Source: Methylophaga sp.
GTDB lineage: Bacteria; Pseudomonadota; Gammaproteobacteria; Nitrosococcales; Methylophagaceae
Assembly (NCBI GenBank): GCA_026988435.1
Contig: JALSLH010000065.1
Location: 1 to 44,767, forward strand
DNA: 44,767 bases
Reading direction: 5' to 3'
How positions within the stretch are numbered: the stretch's first letter is position 1; each line of letters starts with the position of its first letter. Shown piece after piece: positions 35,408 through 44,645 of this stretch. The notes beneath the pieces were generated by a model. The model saw nothing but the letters and a program-made list of their open reading frames with translations, was not told the DNA's origin and ran no database searches. The position numbers were made by a program, and so were the translations under genes.

Positions 35408-37144
35408 ATGGAAGATGTAAGCGCCTACTATTTGCTAGACATTCTTGCGTTATTATTGGCTACAGTTATTATCGTGCCTTTTTTCCATGCAATTCGCTTA
35501 GGTGCCATATTGGGCTATTTAACGGCTGGCGCTATTCTTGGTCCATGGGGTTTGGGAGTTATCACCGAGGTTGAGCAAATACGCCATCTAGGTGAATTTG
35601 GTGTCATTTTCTTATTATTTATTTTAGGAATAGAACTTAAACCTGAAAAATTATGGCAAATGCGTCATTTGATTTTAGGCTTGGGTTTAGGCCAACTTTT
35701 TATTACGGCAGCGGTGCTTTATGGTGTGACTGTCTGGCTGGGTATAAATCATCAAAGTGCCATTATCATTGGTTTTGGTTTGGCGCTTTCATCAACTGCC
35801 TTTTGTTTGCAATTGCTCTCTGAACGAGGGGGCATTTCAACACCAATGGGAAGGCGCGTTTTTTCAATTCTTCTGATGCAAGATCTTGCTGTTGTGCCGC
35901 TATTAGCGTTGATCTCAGTATTAGCGAGCAGTGACAGTAGCGTTGCGTCAGAGGGGCATAACTTCTTTTTTGCAATAGGTGCCATTTTTGCCTTGTTAGT
36001 TGCAGGCCATTATTTATTAAACCCTTTTCTCAGTAGAATTGTTGTCAGCCAAGATCCCGAAGTATTTATTGCGGCAGCTGTTTTATTGGTATTAGGGGTT
36101 GCATGGTTGATGGAATCAGTCGGATTGTCAATGGCCTTAGGCGCCTTTTTAGCTGGGGTAATGTTGGCAGATTCTCAATATAGACACCAAATTGAAGCTG
36201 ATATTTTACCTTTTAGAGGAATATTACTCGGTCTATTTTTTATGACCGTTGGCATGGGCGTTGACTTTGGTTTATTGCTAGATAAGATTTTCATTATTAT
36301 TGGCTTAACGATAGGGCTGATGCTACTCAAATCATTTATCGTTTATTGGCTGGCTCGGTTTAGTGGTACTCGTCATGATGTATCAGCACAAACAGCTGTT
36401 TTGCTTTCTCAAAGTGGTGAGTTTGGCTTTGTCATGTTTGCCTTTGCCGCCTCAGCGGGCGTTTTAGAGTTGCCATTAGCACAACTATTAACCTTGATTA
36501 TTACACTCACCATGGCATTTACGCCTATTTCGGTCAAGTTAGTAAATGAGTTGCTACAAAAATTCTATACGCCAAAAGACATTGACGGCGATCAACAATT
36601 TACAGAGTTTCTCGATGAGAATAATGGCCATATTATTTTAGCCGGGTTTGGGCGTGTTGGAGCTAGGATTGGGGCAATATTAAGTGCCGCTGATGTTGCC
36701 TATGTTGCTATTGATTTAAGCCAAAGCAGGGTAAAAAAGGCAAGGGAGCAAGGTTTCCCTGTTTTTTTTGGTGATGCAAGTAATGTGAAAGTGTTACAGG
36801 CGGCAGGAGCAGAGCAAGCAAAAATGATTGTTATTGCATTAGATGACCCTGATAACTTCGCTCGTCTAATACCCTTGGTGAGGCACCACTATCCAGATGT
36901 TCCGATCCATGCCCGAGCCAAAGATAGGCATCATTGTGCAGATTTGGTTAACCAAGGCGCAACGACAACCGTATCTGAAACCTTAGAAACAAGCCTTCGA
37001 TTAACCGAAGAGGTTTTGATCGGCAGCGGTGTTGATGAGCTTCATGCAAAAAAAGTTATTGATGAGTTTAGAGATGATTATTATTCAGAAGTTGTGCAAA
37101 AAATAACTGAAGATAAAGTGGTTATGGGTGAGTTGAAACATTAA
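35408..37144 (+). CDS. Cation:proton antiporter of the CPA2 family (KefB-like)
   Basis: A 578-residue membrane protein. About twelve transmembrane helices lie within residues 5-385 (GYLTAGAILGPWGLG and FLLFILGIELKPEKLW are family motifs). A cytoplasmic nucleotide-binding RCK domain follows at about 408-530, with GFGRVG near 412-417. It likely exchanges K+ or Na+ for protons. KefB and KefC of E. coli are glutathione-gated, but gating cannot be told here. It starts 22 bp after hemY, so may be co-transcribed with the hem genes. Confidence 0.88.
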   Translation: MEDVSAYYLLDILALLLATVIIVPFFHAIRLGAILGYLTAGAILGPWGLGVITEVEQIRHLGEFGVIFLLFILGIELKPEKLWQMRHLILGLGLGQLFITAAVLYGVTVWLGINHQSAIIIGFGLALSSTAFCLQLLSERGGISTPMGRRVFSILLMQDLAVVPLLALISVLASSDSSVASEGHNFFFAIGAIFALLVAGHYLLNPFLSRIVVSQDPEVFIAAAVLLVLGVAWLMESVGLSMALGAFLAGVMLADSQYRHQIEADILPFRGILLGLFFMTVGMGVDFGLLLDKIFIIIGLTIGLMLLKSFIVYWLARFSGTRHDVSAQTAVLLSQSGEFGFVMFAFAASAGVLELPLAQLLTLIITLTMAFTPISVKLVNELLQKFYTPKDIDGDQQFTEFLDENNGHIILAGFGRVGARIGAILSAADVAYVAIDLSQSRVKKAREQGFPVFFGDASNVKVLQAAGAEQAKMIVIALDDPDNFARLIPLVRHHYPDVPIHARAKDRHHCADLVNQGATTTVSETLETSLRLTEEVLIGSGVDELHAKKVIDEFRDDYYSEVVQKITEDKVVMGELKH

Positions 37145-37172
37145 CGGTTTATTATTAGGTAGCGATTGAATA

Positions 37173-37484
37173 ATGAAAAAAACAAAAAGTATGCTTCAAA
37201 AATTATCGGGTATCACAGCAAAAATATGTTTTTTATTAGCGGTTCTATGTGTAATAACTCTTTATTATAAAGTTCAGGAGATAGGGATGGAACACCCTGT
37301 TTCTGCTAGCTTTCTGGCCTCAGCCTTCTTTTTTGTTTTTATCGGGATTGTATTTACCGTCATTAATAATGCTGATATTCCAAGTTTCGATGTGACAGAG
37401 ACATCTATACCCGTGACCATTCAATGTGCAGAATTCAGCATGAGAAGAAGCCATACTATTGTAGGCATAAAGTCGCAGAATTAG
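37173..37484 (+). CDS. Small two-helix membrane protein with a MITE-derived C terminus
   Basis: The 103-residue reading frame has two transmembrane segments (about 17-32 and 47-64). I do not recognise the family. The first 78 residues are native; the last 25 (from IPVTIQCAEF) are encoded by the left end of MITE copy 3. Deleting the MITE and one TA rejoins the frame as VTETS-KREGNEK and stops at 37740-37742, giving an original protein of 85 residues. The membrane part is unaffected, so the product may still work. It follows the antiporter gene after 28 bp. Confidence 0.65.
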   Translation: MKKTKSMLQKLSGITAKICFLLAVLCVITLYYKVQEIGMEHPVSASFLASAFFFVFIGIVFTVINNADIPSFDVTETSIPVTIQCAEFSMRRSHTIVGIKSQN

Positions 37485-37717
37485 TCATTCTCGGCAACTG
37501 CTCCTGCGTTGCTCTACTTACCTACATCCATGTAGGCATAATTTAAGACTTTATAACGACGAAGAGTGTGGCTTATTCTCTTGCCCTATGGGAGATTAGC
37601 ACAAGCGCCAGCGCCGCGTTACAATGCTTGACAAGGACTCGTCATTGCCTTCACATTGCGCCTTGCTCTGACGCTTGTGCTAAACTCTGAAATCTACAGA
37701 TTGAATGGTCACGGGTA
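37408..37717 (-). mobile_element. MITE-like palindromic element, copy 3 (diverged)
   Basis: A 310-bp element in the opposite orientation to copies 1 and 2. Its ends are TACCCGTGACCATTCAATGT and, at the other side, GATTGAATGGTCACGGGTA, which are complementary to each other but differ from the other copies beyond TACCC. TA flanks both sides. The interior is clearly related to the other copies (CAAGGCGCAATGTGAAGGCA and CTTCGTCGTTATAAA on the minus strand), with an extra segment in the middle carrying CTACATGGATGTAG. Confidence 0.85.
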
Positions 37718-37757
37718 TAAGCGTGAAGGGAATGAGAAATAAGTAGGGACTGCCGTT

Positions 37758-38024
37758 TTATCTTAACTGACTGCCCTTGCTTCCACGCCGGTTAAAGCTA
37801 TGATGTTTTGCCTGTTGCTGGTCGAGTTCGCTTTGACAGTTTACACATAAGCGAACGCCTTGAATGGCTTTGCGTCGAGCTTTGGGGATTTCAGCTTCGC
37901 ATTCTTCACAATGTATAAAGCTTTCACCCGTTGGCAGTTGACTGCGAGCTAGTTGAACGGCATCTTCGACACTAGCATCTATTTGATCTTGTACTGCGCC
38001 ATCTTTAGACCAGCCGCCAGCCAT
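37758..38024 (-). CDS. DksA/TraR-type C4 zinc-finger protein (YbiI-like)
   Basis: An 88-residue protein close in design to E. coli YbiI: start MAGGWSKDGAVQDQIDAS, a four-cysteine zinc finger (HCEECEAEIP and LCVNCQSE) and the basic tail FNRRGSKGSQLR. Such proteins are thought to act on RNA polymerase like DksA, but the role of YbiI is not established. It starts 9 bp after dnaN, so it probably belongs to the dnaA-dnaN transcript. Confidence 0.9.
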   Translation of the reverse strand: MAGGWSKDGAVQDQIDASVEDAVQLARSQLPTGESFIHCEECEAEIPKARRKAIQGVRLCVNCQSELDQQQAKHHSFNRRGSKGSQLR

Positions 38025-38033
38025 GATTTGATT

Positions 38034-39137
38034 TTAAAGTCTCATTGGCATAACAACATATTGTCGCTCATGCTTTTCATTTGCAGGTGTGATTAATACA
38101 CTGCTATTTTCATCAGAAAAAGTGAGTTTTACTTTTTCATCGGGAATGGCATTCAGTAGGTCGAGTAAATAGGCATTATTAAAGGCGATCTCTAATGATG
38201 GGCCTGAATATTCAACGGTAATTTCTTCTTCTGCTGATTCTTGTTCTTGGTTTGTGACGGTTGCTTTAAACAAATTTGGCTCAAGATTTATTTTCACGCT
38301 CCGGTGTTTATCATTAGATAAAATTGAGGCGCGTGATAAGGCTTGTTTTAGTTGTTCACGATCGGCAATTACCTCTTTGTCGCCACCTAACGGTAATACG
38401 CGTTCATAGTTCGGGAATTGGCCATCAATTAGTTTAGATGTGAAATGTAGGTCCGTTAATTCAACTTTAATTTGTTGATTACTAAAGGAAATGGTTACGT
38501 TATCGTCACTATCGTCTAACAGGCGACTTAGTTCTAGGATAGCTTTGCGTGGCACGATGATGTTGTTTTTTTCAGCAACAGTTGAGCTGGTGCTTAAGCT
38601 ACCCAATGCTAATCGGTGACCATCTGTTGCGACGGTTCTAAGAATATCTTTTTCACGTTCAAGCAATAAACCATTGAGGTAGTATCGAACGTCTTGGCTG
38701 GCCATAGCAAAACTGGTTTCATCAAGCAATGATTTGAGTGCAGATTGTGGCAAGCTGATTTCATCAATATAGTCAGCACCTTCGCTATCAGGAAAATCTT
38801 CAGCAGGTAGCGTTGAAAGTGAAAAGCGACTTTTACCTGCTTTAACAATAGCTTTATTATTTTTAGCACTAAAGTTGATAGTGGCATTGCCGGGTAGCGC
38901 GCGACAAATATCAAGAAATTTACGGGCAGAAACGGTTGTGTTGCCTTCTTGTTCAACTGCAACGGCTAGAGTTGCAATCATTTCCAGCTCCATATCTGTG
39001 CTAGTCATGGTGAGCTGTTTGCCTTGTACTCGCAATAAAATAGTAGACAAAATAGGTAAGGTTGCACGACGTTCAACAATGCTACACACAAGTTGCAGTG
39101 GTCTAACAATATCTTCTTGGCTAACTGTAAACTGCAT
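38034..39137 (-). CDS. dnaN: DNA polymerase III beta subunit (sliding clamp)
   Basis: A 367-residue clamp, counted from ATG 39137 (MQFTVSQEDIVRPLQLV), which matches the usual DnaN length; the upstream ATG at 39164 would add nine unrelated residues. Three repeated clamp domains are expected, and family stretches such as LLDETSFAMASQDVRYYLNG and the C-terminal YVVMPMRL are present. It holds the replicative polymerase on DNA. It lies 72 bp after dnaA in the same direction. Confidence 0.97.
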   Translation of the reverse strand: MQFTVSQEDIVRPLQLVCSIVERRATLPILSTILLRVQGKQLTMTSTDMELEMIATLAVAVEQEGNTTVSARKFLDICRALPGNATINFSAKNNKAIVKAGKSRFSLSTLPAEDFPDSEGADYIDEISLPQSALKSLLDETSFAMASQDVRYYLNGLLLEREKDILRTVATDGHRLALGSLSTSSTVAEKNNIIVPRKAILELSRLLDDSDDNVTISFSNQQIKVELTDLHFTSKLIDGQFPNYERVLPLGGDKEVIADREQLKQALSRASILSNDKHRSVKINLEPNLFKATVTNQEQESAEEEITVEYSGPSLEIAFNNAYLLDLLNAIPDEKVKLTFSDENSSVLITPANEKHERQYVVMPMRL

Positions 39138-39209
39138 AGAAATTCTCTTAGATTTTAGGAACAATGAAACTATAACACAGGGCTTTTGCTTTCTAAATAG
39201 CTATGCTGT

Positions 39210-40550
39210 TTAGCTCGATAATGATCTAAATAAATTGCGGTGATCTTCGGCAATTCTATTATCCGTTTCTATTAATTCTGCGACTTTGCGACAGGCATGT
39301 AACACCGTTGTATGATCACGACCGCCAAAGGCTTCACCAATTTCTGGTAGGCTATGATTTGTCAGTTCTTTCGCCAAGGCCATGGCAATTTGACGAGGGC
39401 GCGCAATGGATCGCGTGCGTTTTTTAGAGAGCAGGTCTGACATGCGAATTTTAAAATAGTCGGCCACTGTTTTTTGAATATTTTCCAAAGTGACTAATTT
39501 TTGGTGCAGTGCGAGTAAATCTTTTAGCGCCACTTCAGCCATATCAATTGATAAGGGTTGATTTGTAAAGCGAGAATAGGCCATCACACGCTGTAATGCA
39601 CCTTCTAAATCTCGTACATTTGATTTTATACGCTGGGCAATAAAAAAAGCGACATCTTCGGGTAGAGTGACTTGATTTTGTTGTGCCTTTTTAATCAAAA
39701 TCGCGACACGAGTTTCTAACTCCGGTGGCTCAATGGCAACTGTTAGTCCCCAGCCAAACCGTGATTGCAGTCGTTCATCTAAATGTTCAACCTCTTTAGG
39801 AAAACGGTCGCAGGTCAGAATGATTTGTTTTTGGCCTTCTAATAAACTATTGAAAGTATAGAAAAACTCTTCTTGTGAACGCTCTTTTTTAGCAAAAAAT
39901 TGAATATCGTCAATAAGCAAGGCATCCGCGCTACGATAATAGGCCTTAAATTGATCAATCGCATTTTTGCGCAATGCGGTGATCATGTCCTGAACAAAAC
40001 GCTCGGAAGATAAATAAATAACACGGGCTTTAGGATCGTTCTTTTTTATCTGATTGCCGACAGCAAGCATTAAATGGGTTTTTCCTAGGCCTGTTCCACC
40101 ATATAAAAATAAAGGGTTGTATCCGCTAGTGCCGGGGGACTCTGCAACGTGTAACGAGGCTGCTCGTCCAATTTGGTTTGATTTGCCTTCGACATAGGTA
40201 TCAAAGGTAAACATAGGGTTCATTGGGCTGCCAAGAGCGGGTTCAGCAATAGAATTTCTAGATTTAGAGGATAGTGTGCTACTTTTTTCTGGTGGCGGAT
40301 TAACTACTTTAGTGCCCACTTCAATTTGAACCGTGTTAATTTTGTCTTGAGTTAGCGCGCCAAGTAAAACATTAATTTTTTGTTCGAGTTGTTCTTGTAC
40401 CCACGCTTGCACATAAGAGTTGGGCGCTAATAGGCGCAAACTCGATTCTGTTTCGATTGCCTGCAATGGACGTAACCAAGTATTCAGCTGTTGTGCTGAT
40501 AAATCATCTTCAAGATGGGATAGGCATTTTTCCCACAGGGGTGAAGACAC
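39210..40550 (-). CDS. dnaA: Chromosomal replication initiator DnaA
   Basis: A 446-residue AAA+ protein that opens the replication origin. Domain I is at about 1-85, a short linker follows, then the ATPase (Walker [10 protein letters not shown] at 151-159, [10 protein letters not shown]) and the C-terminal DNA-binding domain with [15 protein letters not shown]. It begins with GTG at 40550, preceded by AAGGAGTTACC. It is divergent from rpmH. A DnaA box lies in the upstream gap, suggesting self-regulation. Confidence 0.98.
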   Translation of the reverse strand: MSSPLWEKCLSHLEDDLSAQQLNTWLRPLQAIETESSLRLLAPNSYVQAWVQEQLEQKINVLLGALTQDKINTVQIEVGTKVVNPPPEKSSTLSSKSRNSIAEPALGSPMNPMFTFDTYVEGKSNQIGRAASLHVAESPGTSGYNPLFLYGGTGLGKTHLMLAVGNQIKKNDPKARVIYLSSERFVQDMITALRKNAIDQFKAYYRSADALLIDDIQFFAKKERSQEEFFYTFNSLLEGQKQIILTCDRFPKEVEHLDERLQSRFGWGLTVAIEPPELETRVAILIKKAQQNQVTLPEDVAFFIAQRIKSNVRDLEGALQRVMAYSRFTNQPLSIDMAEVALKDLLALHQKLVTLENIQKTVADYFKIRMSDLLSKKRTRSIARPRQIAMALAKELTNHSLPEIGEAFGGRDHTTVLHACRKVAELIETDNRIAEDHRNLFRSLSS

Positions 40551-40846
40551 GGTAACTCCTTGGTTATGAAATGGTTTTTATGGGTTTTAAGCTCGCAAGC
40601 TGAGCTGTAATATGTTATAGTATAACGCTCATTGAGGCTGTGGATAAATTATATTTTGCACTCAGCGGAAGTAAGGGGAGCTTATTGTCTCTCTTGTTCA
40701 AAAGATGTTTGACTTCTACCCCCATAAAACACTATAATCTCAGCCCTTTTGCCCTCGCCAGATCTTAGTATTTGTAGCATTCAGGGCAAACCCTAAGTGT
40801 TTTAAACATTTGGGCAAGTAAGAATTTAGATTTTGGAGTTGGTAAA
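40551..40846. promoter_or_regulatory. dnaA-rpmH intergenic region with DnaA box and rpmH promoter
   Basis: This 296-bp gap has no gene. A perfect DnaA box (TTATCCACA on the minus strand) is at 40639-40647. A minus-strand TATACT about 14 bp further on is a possible dnaA -10, so the box would overlap the -35 zone. For rpmH there is a good sigma-70 promoter, TTGACT (40709-40714), 18 bp, TATAAT (40733-40738). In many gammaproteobacteria the origin lies near here, but only one good DnaA box is visible, so I do not call oriC. Confidence 0.7.
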
Positions 40847-40981
40847 ATGAAAAGAACTTTTCAGCCTAGTAATATTAAGCGTAAACGTACACATGGTTTC
40901 CGTGCACGCATGAAAACTGTTGGTGGTCGTCGTGTTATTAATGCACGTCGTGCTAAAGGCCGCGCAAGCCTAACCGTTTAA
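40847..40981 (+). CDS. rpmH: 50S ribosomal protein L34
   Basis: A 44-residue basic protein of the large ribosomal subunit. It starts [20 protein letters not shown] and ends ASLTV, the full normal length. GGAG stands 8 bases before the ATG. It has its own strong promoter (40709-40738), and rnpA follows after 40 bp. Confidence 0.99.
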   Translation: MKRTFQPSNIKRKRTHGFRARMKTVGGRRVINARRAKGRASLTV

Positions 40982-41021
40982 TTTTCAACTTAACTATATA
41001 AATAGTTTAGGAGAACATGAC

Positions 41022-41378
41022 TTGGCAAAATTTAGCCGGGGCATGAAAATGAATAAACCTGGGGATTTTACTCGGGTATTTCGTCAAGCAAAACGCGCAT
41101 CTGGTGGTGGTTTGACGGTATTAACGGTTAGAAACTCGGTGGGTCGGCCACGGTTGGGTTTGGCGATTGCAAAAAAGCATATCAAGTTGGCCTCGAATCG
41201 TAATCGTTTAAAGCGGATTATTCGCGAGTCGTTCCGGCAACATCAATCTGATTTTGAAAATATTGATATTGTAGTGCTATCTAGAGCAGATGTGGTTAAA
41301 CAACCATCAAAGCAGATTTGGGCAGCATTAGAACAGCACTGGAAAACGGTGGTAGGACAATGGCAAAAAGAGTCTTAA
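41022..41378 (+). CDS. rnpA: Ribonuclease P protein component
   Basis: A 118-residue basic protein that helps RNase P RNA remove tRNA 5' leaders. I chose TTG 41022 because AGGAG lies 8 bases upstream and because the N-terminal [13 protein letters not shown] matches the conserved start. The RNA-binding signature [20 protein letters not shown] is intact. The 3' end overlaps yidD by 19 bp. Confidence 0.96.
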   Translation: MAKFSRGMKMNKPGDFTRVFRQAKRASGGGLTVLTVRNSVGRPRLGLAIAKKHIKLASNRNRLKRIIRESFRQHQSDFENIDIVVLSRADVVKQPSKQIWAALEQHWKTVVGQWQKES

Positions 41379-41599
41379 TTGGTCTGGTTCGAGCATATCG
41401 ATTGCTAATAAGCCCATTGCTGGGCGCAAGTTGCCGCTTTCAACCTACCTGTTCAAATTATATGATTGAATCAATCAATCGATTCGGTGCTCTGCGTGGC
41501 ACATGGCTTGGCATAAGACGAATTTCTCGTTGCCATCCTTGGCATAAGGGTGGCTTAGATCCTGTTCCTGAATTAAAGAAGCATACAGACAATGGATAA
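41360..41599 (+). CDS. yidD: Membrane protein insertion efficiency factor YidD
   Basis: A 79-residue protein with the family pattern [20 protein letters not shown] and later [13 protein letters not shown]. The start ATG 41360 lies within rnpA, as is common; the more upstream ATG at 41318 adds unrelated residues. It overlaps yidC by 8 bp. Confidence 0.95.
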   Translation: MAKRVLIGLVRAYRLLISPLLGASCRFQPTCSNYMIESINRFGALRGTWLGIRRISRCHPWHKGGLDPVPELKKHTDNG

Positions 41600-43253
41600 T
41601 TTCAAAACCTATATTATTTTCGGCTTAGTGATTGTGTCATTATTGCTGTGGGATGCATGGCAAAATGACTATGTGCGCCCATTAGCTACACAGCAACAGG
41701 CAGCAACGGCAATAAATGAAAATAGCGATTTACCCTCTGTTTCACCTGCAGTGTCTCAACAAGATCTGCCTGATTTGCCATCAGTCTCTGCAAATGGAAG
41801 TCTCCCTGAAGTCAATCAAGTAGCTTCTACCAATAATGCGAATAAAATTCATATTAAAACAGATGTACTAGATGTGTATATTGATCCGCAGGGTGCTGAT
41901 ATTCGAAATGTAGCACTCTTGAAATATCCTGTTGAATCAACAGCACCCGATGTGCCGGTTCAATTTATGGATGATAGTGCATCGCACTTTTTTGTTACAC
42001 AATCTGGCTTGTTGAATGTTTCAAATAAAGCCCCAATCCATAATAGTCAATACACAGCGGAAAGCAGTAGTTATGTGTTGGGTGTAGGCCAAGATACGTT
42101 AGATGTGCCGTTTCATTGGCAATCTGAAGATGGACTATCTGTTACAAAAACATACCATTTTCACCGTGATAGTTATTTAATTGATGTTGATTATCAAATA
42201 ACAAACAATAGCGGTGAACATTTTTCAGCTTATCCATATGCACAGTTTAATCGTACAAAACCAGGAAAGAAAAAAGGCTTTGTTTATACCTACACTGGCG
42301 CTGTATTTTCTAGTGAAGACAATCATTATGAGAAAGTAGATTTTGACGATTTAGATGATGCTGATTTTACTGGAACAGCATCAACAGGCTGGGTTGCAAT
42401 GATTCAACATTATTTTGTTGCTGCACTGGTGCCAGAACCGCAAGAAAAAGAAAAAAGCTTTTACGGAAAATCAATTAATGGGCGTAACTATACTGCAGGC
42501 ATGAAAATGCCAACTATTAGTATCGAAGATGGAAATACAGGTAAAACAAGCTACAAAATGTATCTTGGCCCCAAAGAACATAAACGCTTAGAAGCGGTGG
42601 CAGAAAATATTGATTTGACTGTTGATTTTGGAAAATTGACTATTATCTCAAAGCCATTATTTTGGCTACTGGAAAAGCTTCATAAAATTACCAATAACTG
42701 GGGCTGGGCAATTGTTTTTCTGACAATTCTAATTAAATTAGCCTTTTTCCAACTATCAGCGAAAAGTTATCGCTCAATGGCAGGTATGCGTAAATTGACA
42801 CCAAAATTAGCTCAATTAAAAGAGCGTTTTGGTGATGATAAGCAGAAATTTAATGCTGCGATGATGGATTTATATCGCACTGAAAAAATCAACCCATTAG
42901 GTGGTTGTTTACCTATTTTAGTGCAAATGCCGGTATTTTTAGCCTTTTATTGGGTATTGGTTGAAGCAATTGAATTGAGACAGGCTCCATTTATGTTGTG
43001 GATACAAGATCTAACAGCAAGCGATCCTTACTTTATTTTGCCAGTATTATTTGGCTTGAGTATGTTCTTCCAGCAAAAACTGAACCCAGCGCCACAAGAT
43101 CCTGCTCAAGCAATGGTGATGAAAGCATTCCCCGTTATTTTCTCAGTATTTTTTGCTTTTTTCCCATCAGGTTTGGTGTTGTATTGGGTGGTCAATAATA
43201 CTTTGTCTATTGCTCAGCAGTGGTACATAACTAAGAAATTAGGGGCTCTGTAA
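41592..43253 (+). CDS. yidC: Membrane protein insertase YidC
   Basis: A 553-residue inner-membrane insertase. The first transmembrane segment is at about 5-20. A large periplasmic domain follows (about 60-345), then five helices in the conserved part (from [18 protein letters not shown] near 368 to [20 protein letters not shown] near the end). The cytoplasmic loop [20 protein letters not shown] is typical. It works alone or with SecYEG. mnmE follows after 7 bp. Confidence 0.98.
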   Translation: MDNFKTYIIFGLVIVSLLLWDAWQNDYVRPLATQQQAATAINENSDLPSVSPAVSQQDLPDLPSVSANGSLPEVNQVASTNNANKIHIKTDVLDVYIDPQGADIRNVALLKYPVESTAPDVPVQFMDDSASHFFVTQSGLLNVSNKAPIHNSQYTAESSSYVLGVGQDTLDVPFHWQSEDGLSVTKTYHFHRDSYLIDVDYQITNNSGEHFSAYPYAQFNRTKPGKKKGFVYTYTGAVFSSEDNHYEKVDFDDLDDADFTGTASTGWVAMIQHYFVAALVPEPQEKEKSFYGKSINGRNYTAGMKMPTISIEDGNTGKTSYKMYLGPKEHKRLEAVAENIDLTVDFGKLTIISKPLFWLLEKLHKITNNWGWAIVFLTILIKLAFFQLSAKSYRSMAGMRKLTPKLAQLKERFGDDKQKFNAAMMDLYRTEKINPLGGCLPILVQMPVFLAFYWVLVEAIELRQAPFMLWIQDLTASDPYFILPVLFGLSMFFQQKLNPAPQDPAQAMVMKAFPVIFSVFFAFFPSGLVLYWVVNNTLSIAQQWYITKKLGAL

Positions 43254-43260
43254 CCTAACA

Positions 43261-44601
43261 ATGGATACGATAGTTGCTATCGCCACTGCGCCTGGGCGTG
43301 GCGGTGTTGGCATTGTTAGATTATCAGGTAGCAAAAGCGCTGAAATAGCGCGATCCTTTTGTGGAAAATTACCTGCCCCACGTCATGCTCAATTCAGTAA
43401 TTTCAAAGATAGCGACGGTGAAATTATTGATAGTGGTGTTGTACTTTACTTTCCTAATCCTGCATCCTTTACCGGTGAAGATGTAATCGAATTACAAGGG
43501 CATGGTAGCCCTGTCGTCTTAGATCGCTTATGTCAACGTGCGATTAGCCTTGGCGCTCGCATGGCGCGACCTGGTGAGTTCTCAGAACGTGCATTCCTCA
43601 ATAATAAAATGGACTTAGCACAAGCAGAAGCCGTTGCCGATTTAATCGATAGTTCTACTGAACAAGCTGCGCGAAGTGCTATGCGATCCTTGCAAGGTGT
43701 GTTTTCTGAACGAGTTAATAAATTACTCACACAATTAACTGAATTACGCATGTTTGTTGAAGCATCAATCGACTTCAGTGATGAAGAAATTGATTTTCTT
43801 GCTGAAGCGGCGGTGGGTGATCAGTTATTGGCGTTATTAAAAACGGTTGACGCGATTACCAGTAGTGCCCAACAAGGGCGATTATTACGTGAGGGTATGA
43901 GCGTGGTCTTGGCTGGTCAACCGAATGCAGGTAAATCTAGCTTACATAATCAATTAGCGGGCCATGATGCGGCGATCGTGACTGAGGTAGCAGGAACAAC
44001 ACGAGACATCTTGCGAGAACAAATTCATTTGGGCGGCTTGCCTCTTCGAATTTCTGATACGGCAGGGTTACACGATTCAGCAGATATTGTTGAGCAAGAA
44101 GGTATTCGCCGAACCCAAACCGAAATTGCTCAAGCGGATCATATTTTACTGGTGGTTGATGATGCTTCTGGCATGACAAGTAAAGATGAACAAATTCGTG
44201 CTGCACTTCCACAGCAAATTCCACTGACAATTATTTATAATAAAATTGATAAAAGCGGCAAAAAAGCGTCTATAAATAACAAGGGTGATCAAGCTAATTT
44301 ATATTTATCGGCAAAAACTGGCGAAGGGATGGATTTACTCGAGAAGCATCTTTGTGACTCAGTGGGTTATCATCCACAAGATGAAGGAGTGTTTATTGCT
44401 CGTCGTCGCCACCTCGATGCGTTGGCACGTACCCACGTTGCGATTAACGCCGGATACCACTGTTTAACAGGAATGGGGGCGGGTGAATTGCTCGCTGAAG
44501 AGCTGCGCCAAGCACAGCAAGCCTTGGGTGAAATTACCGGCACGTTTAGTAATGAAGACTTATTAGATAAGATATTCTCTAGTTTTTGTATCGGAAAATA
44601 A
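43261..44601 (+). CDS. mnmE: tRNA uridine-5-carboxymethylaminomethyl modification GTPase
   Basis: A 446-residue GTPase that with MnmG modifies the wobble uridine of some tRNAs. The N-terminal folate-binding domain starts DTIVAIATAPGRGGVGIVR. The G domain has GQPNAGKSS (G1), DTAG (G3) and NKID (G4). The C terminus is CIGK, with the catalytic cysteine C443. G1 is followed by LHNQ where LLN is more usual, a small change unlikely to matter. It is the last gene before the right-hand IS end. Confidence 0.98.
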   Translation: MDTIVAIATAPGRGGVGIVRLSGSKSAEIARSFCGKLPAPRHAQFSNFKDSDGEIIDSGVVLYFPNPASFTGEDVIELQGHGSPVVLDRLCQRAISLGARMARPGEFSERAFLNNKMDLAQAEAVADLIDSSTEQAARSAMRSLQGVFSERVNKLLTQLTELRMFVEASIDFSDEEIDFLAEAAVGDQLLALLKTVDAITSSAQQGRLLREGMSVVLAGQPNAGKSSLHNQLAGHDAAIVTEVAGTTRDILREQIHLGGLPLRISDTAGLHDSADIVEQEGIRRTQTEIAQADHILLVVDDASGMTSKDEQIRAALPQQIPLTIIYNKIDKSGKKASINNKGDQANLYLSAKTGEGMDLLEKHLCDSVGYHPQDEGVFIARRRHLDALARTHVAINAGYHCLTGMGAGELLAEELRQAQQALGEITGTFSNEDLLDKIFSSFCIGK

Positions 44602-44645
44602 GCTCTATAAATAACGGCATTATTTTTGCATTTATTCTTATTAGT

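Noticed and set aside
40551-40846. Replication origin oriC
   Set aside because: Only one perfect DnaA box is visible in this gap; the call would need a cluster of boxes and a strand-skew shift.
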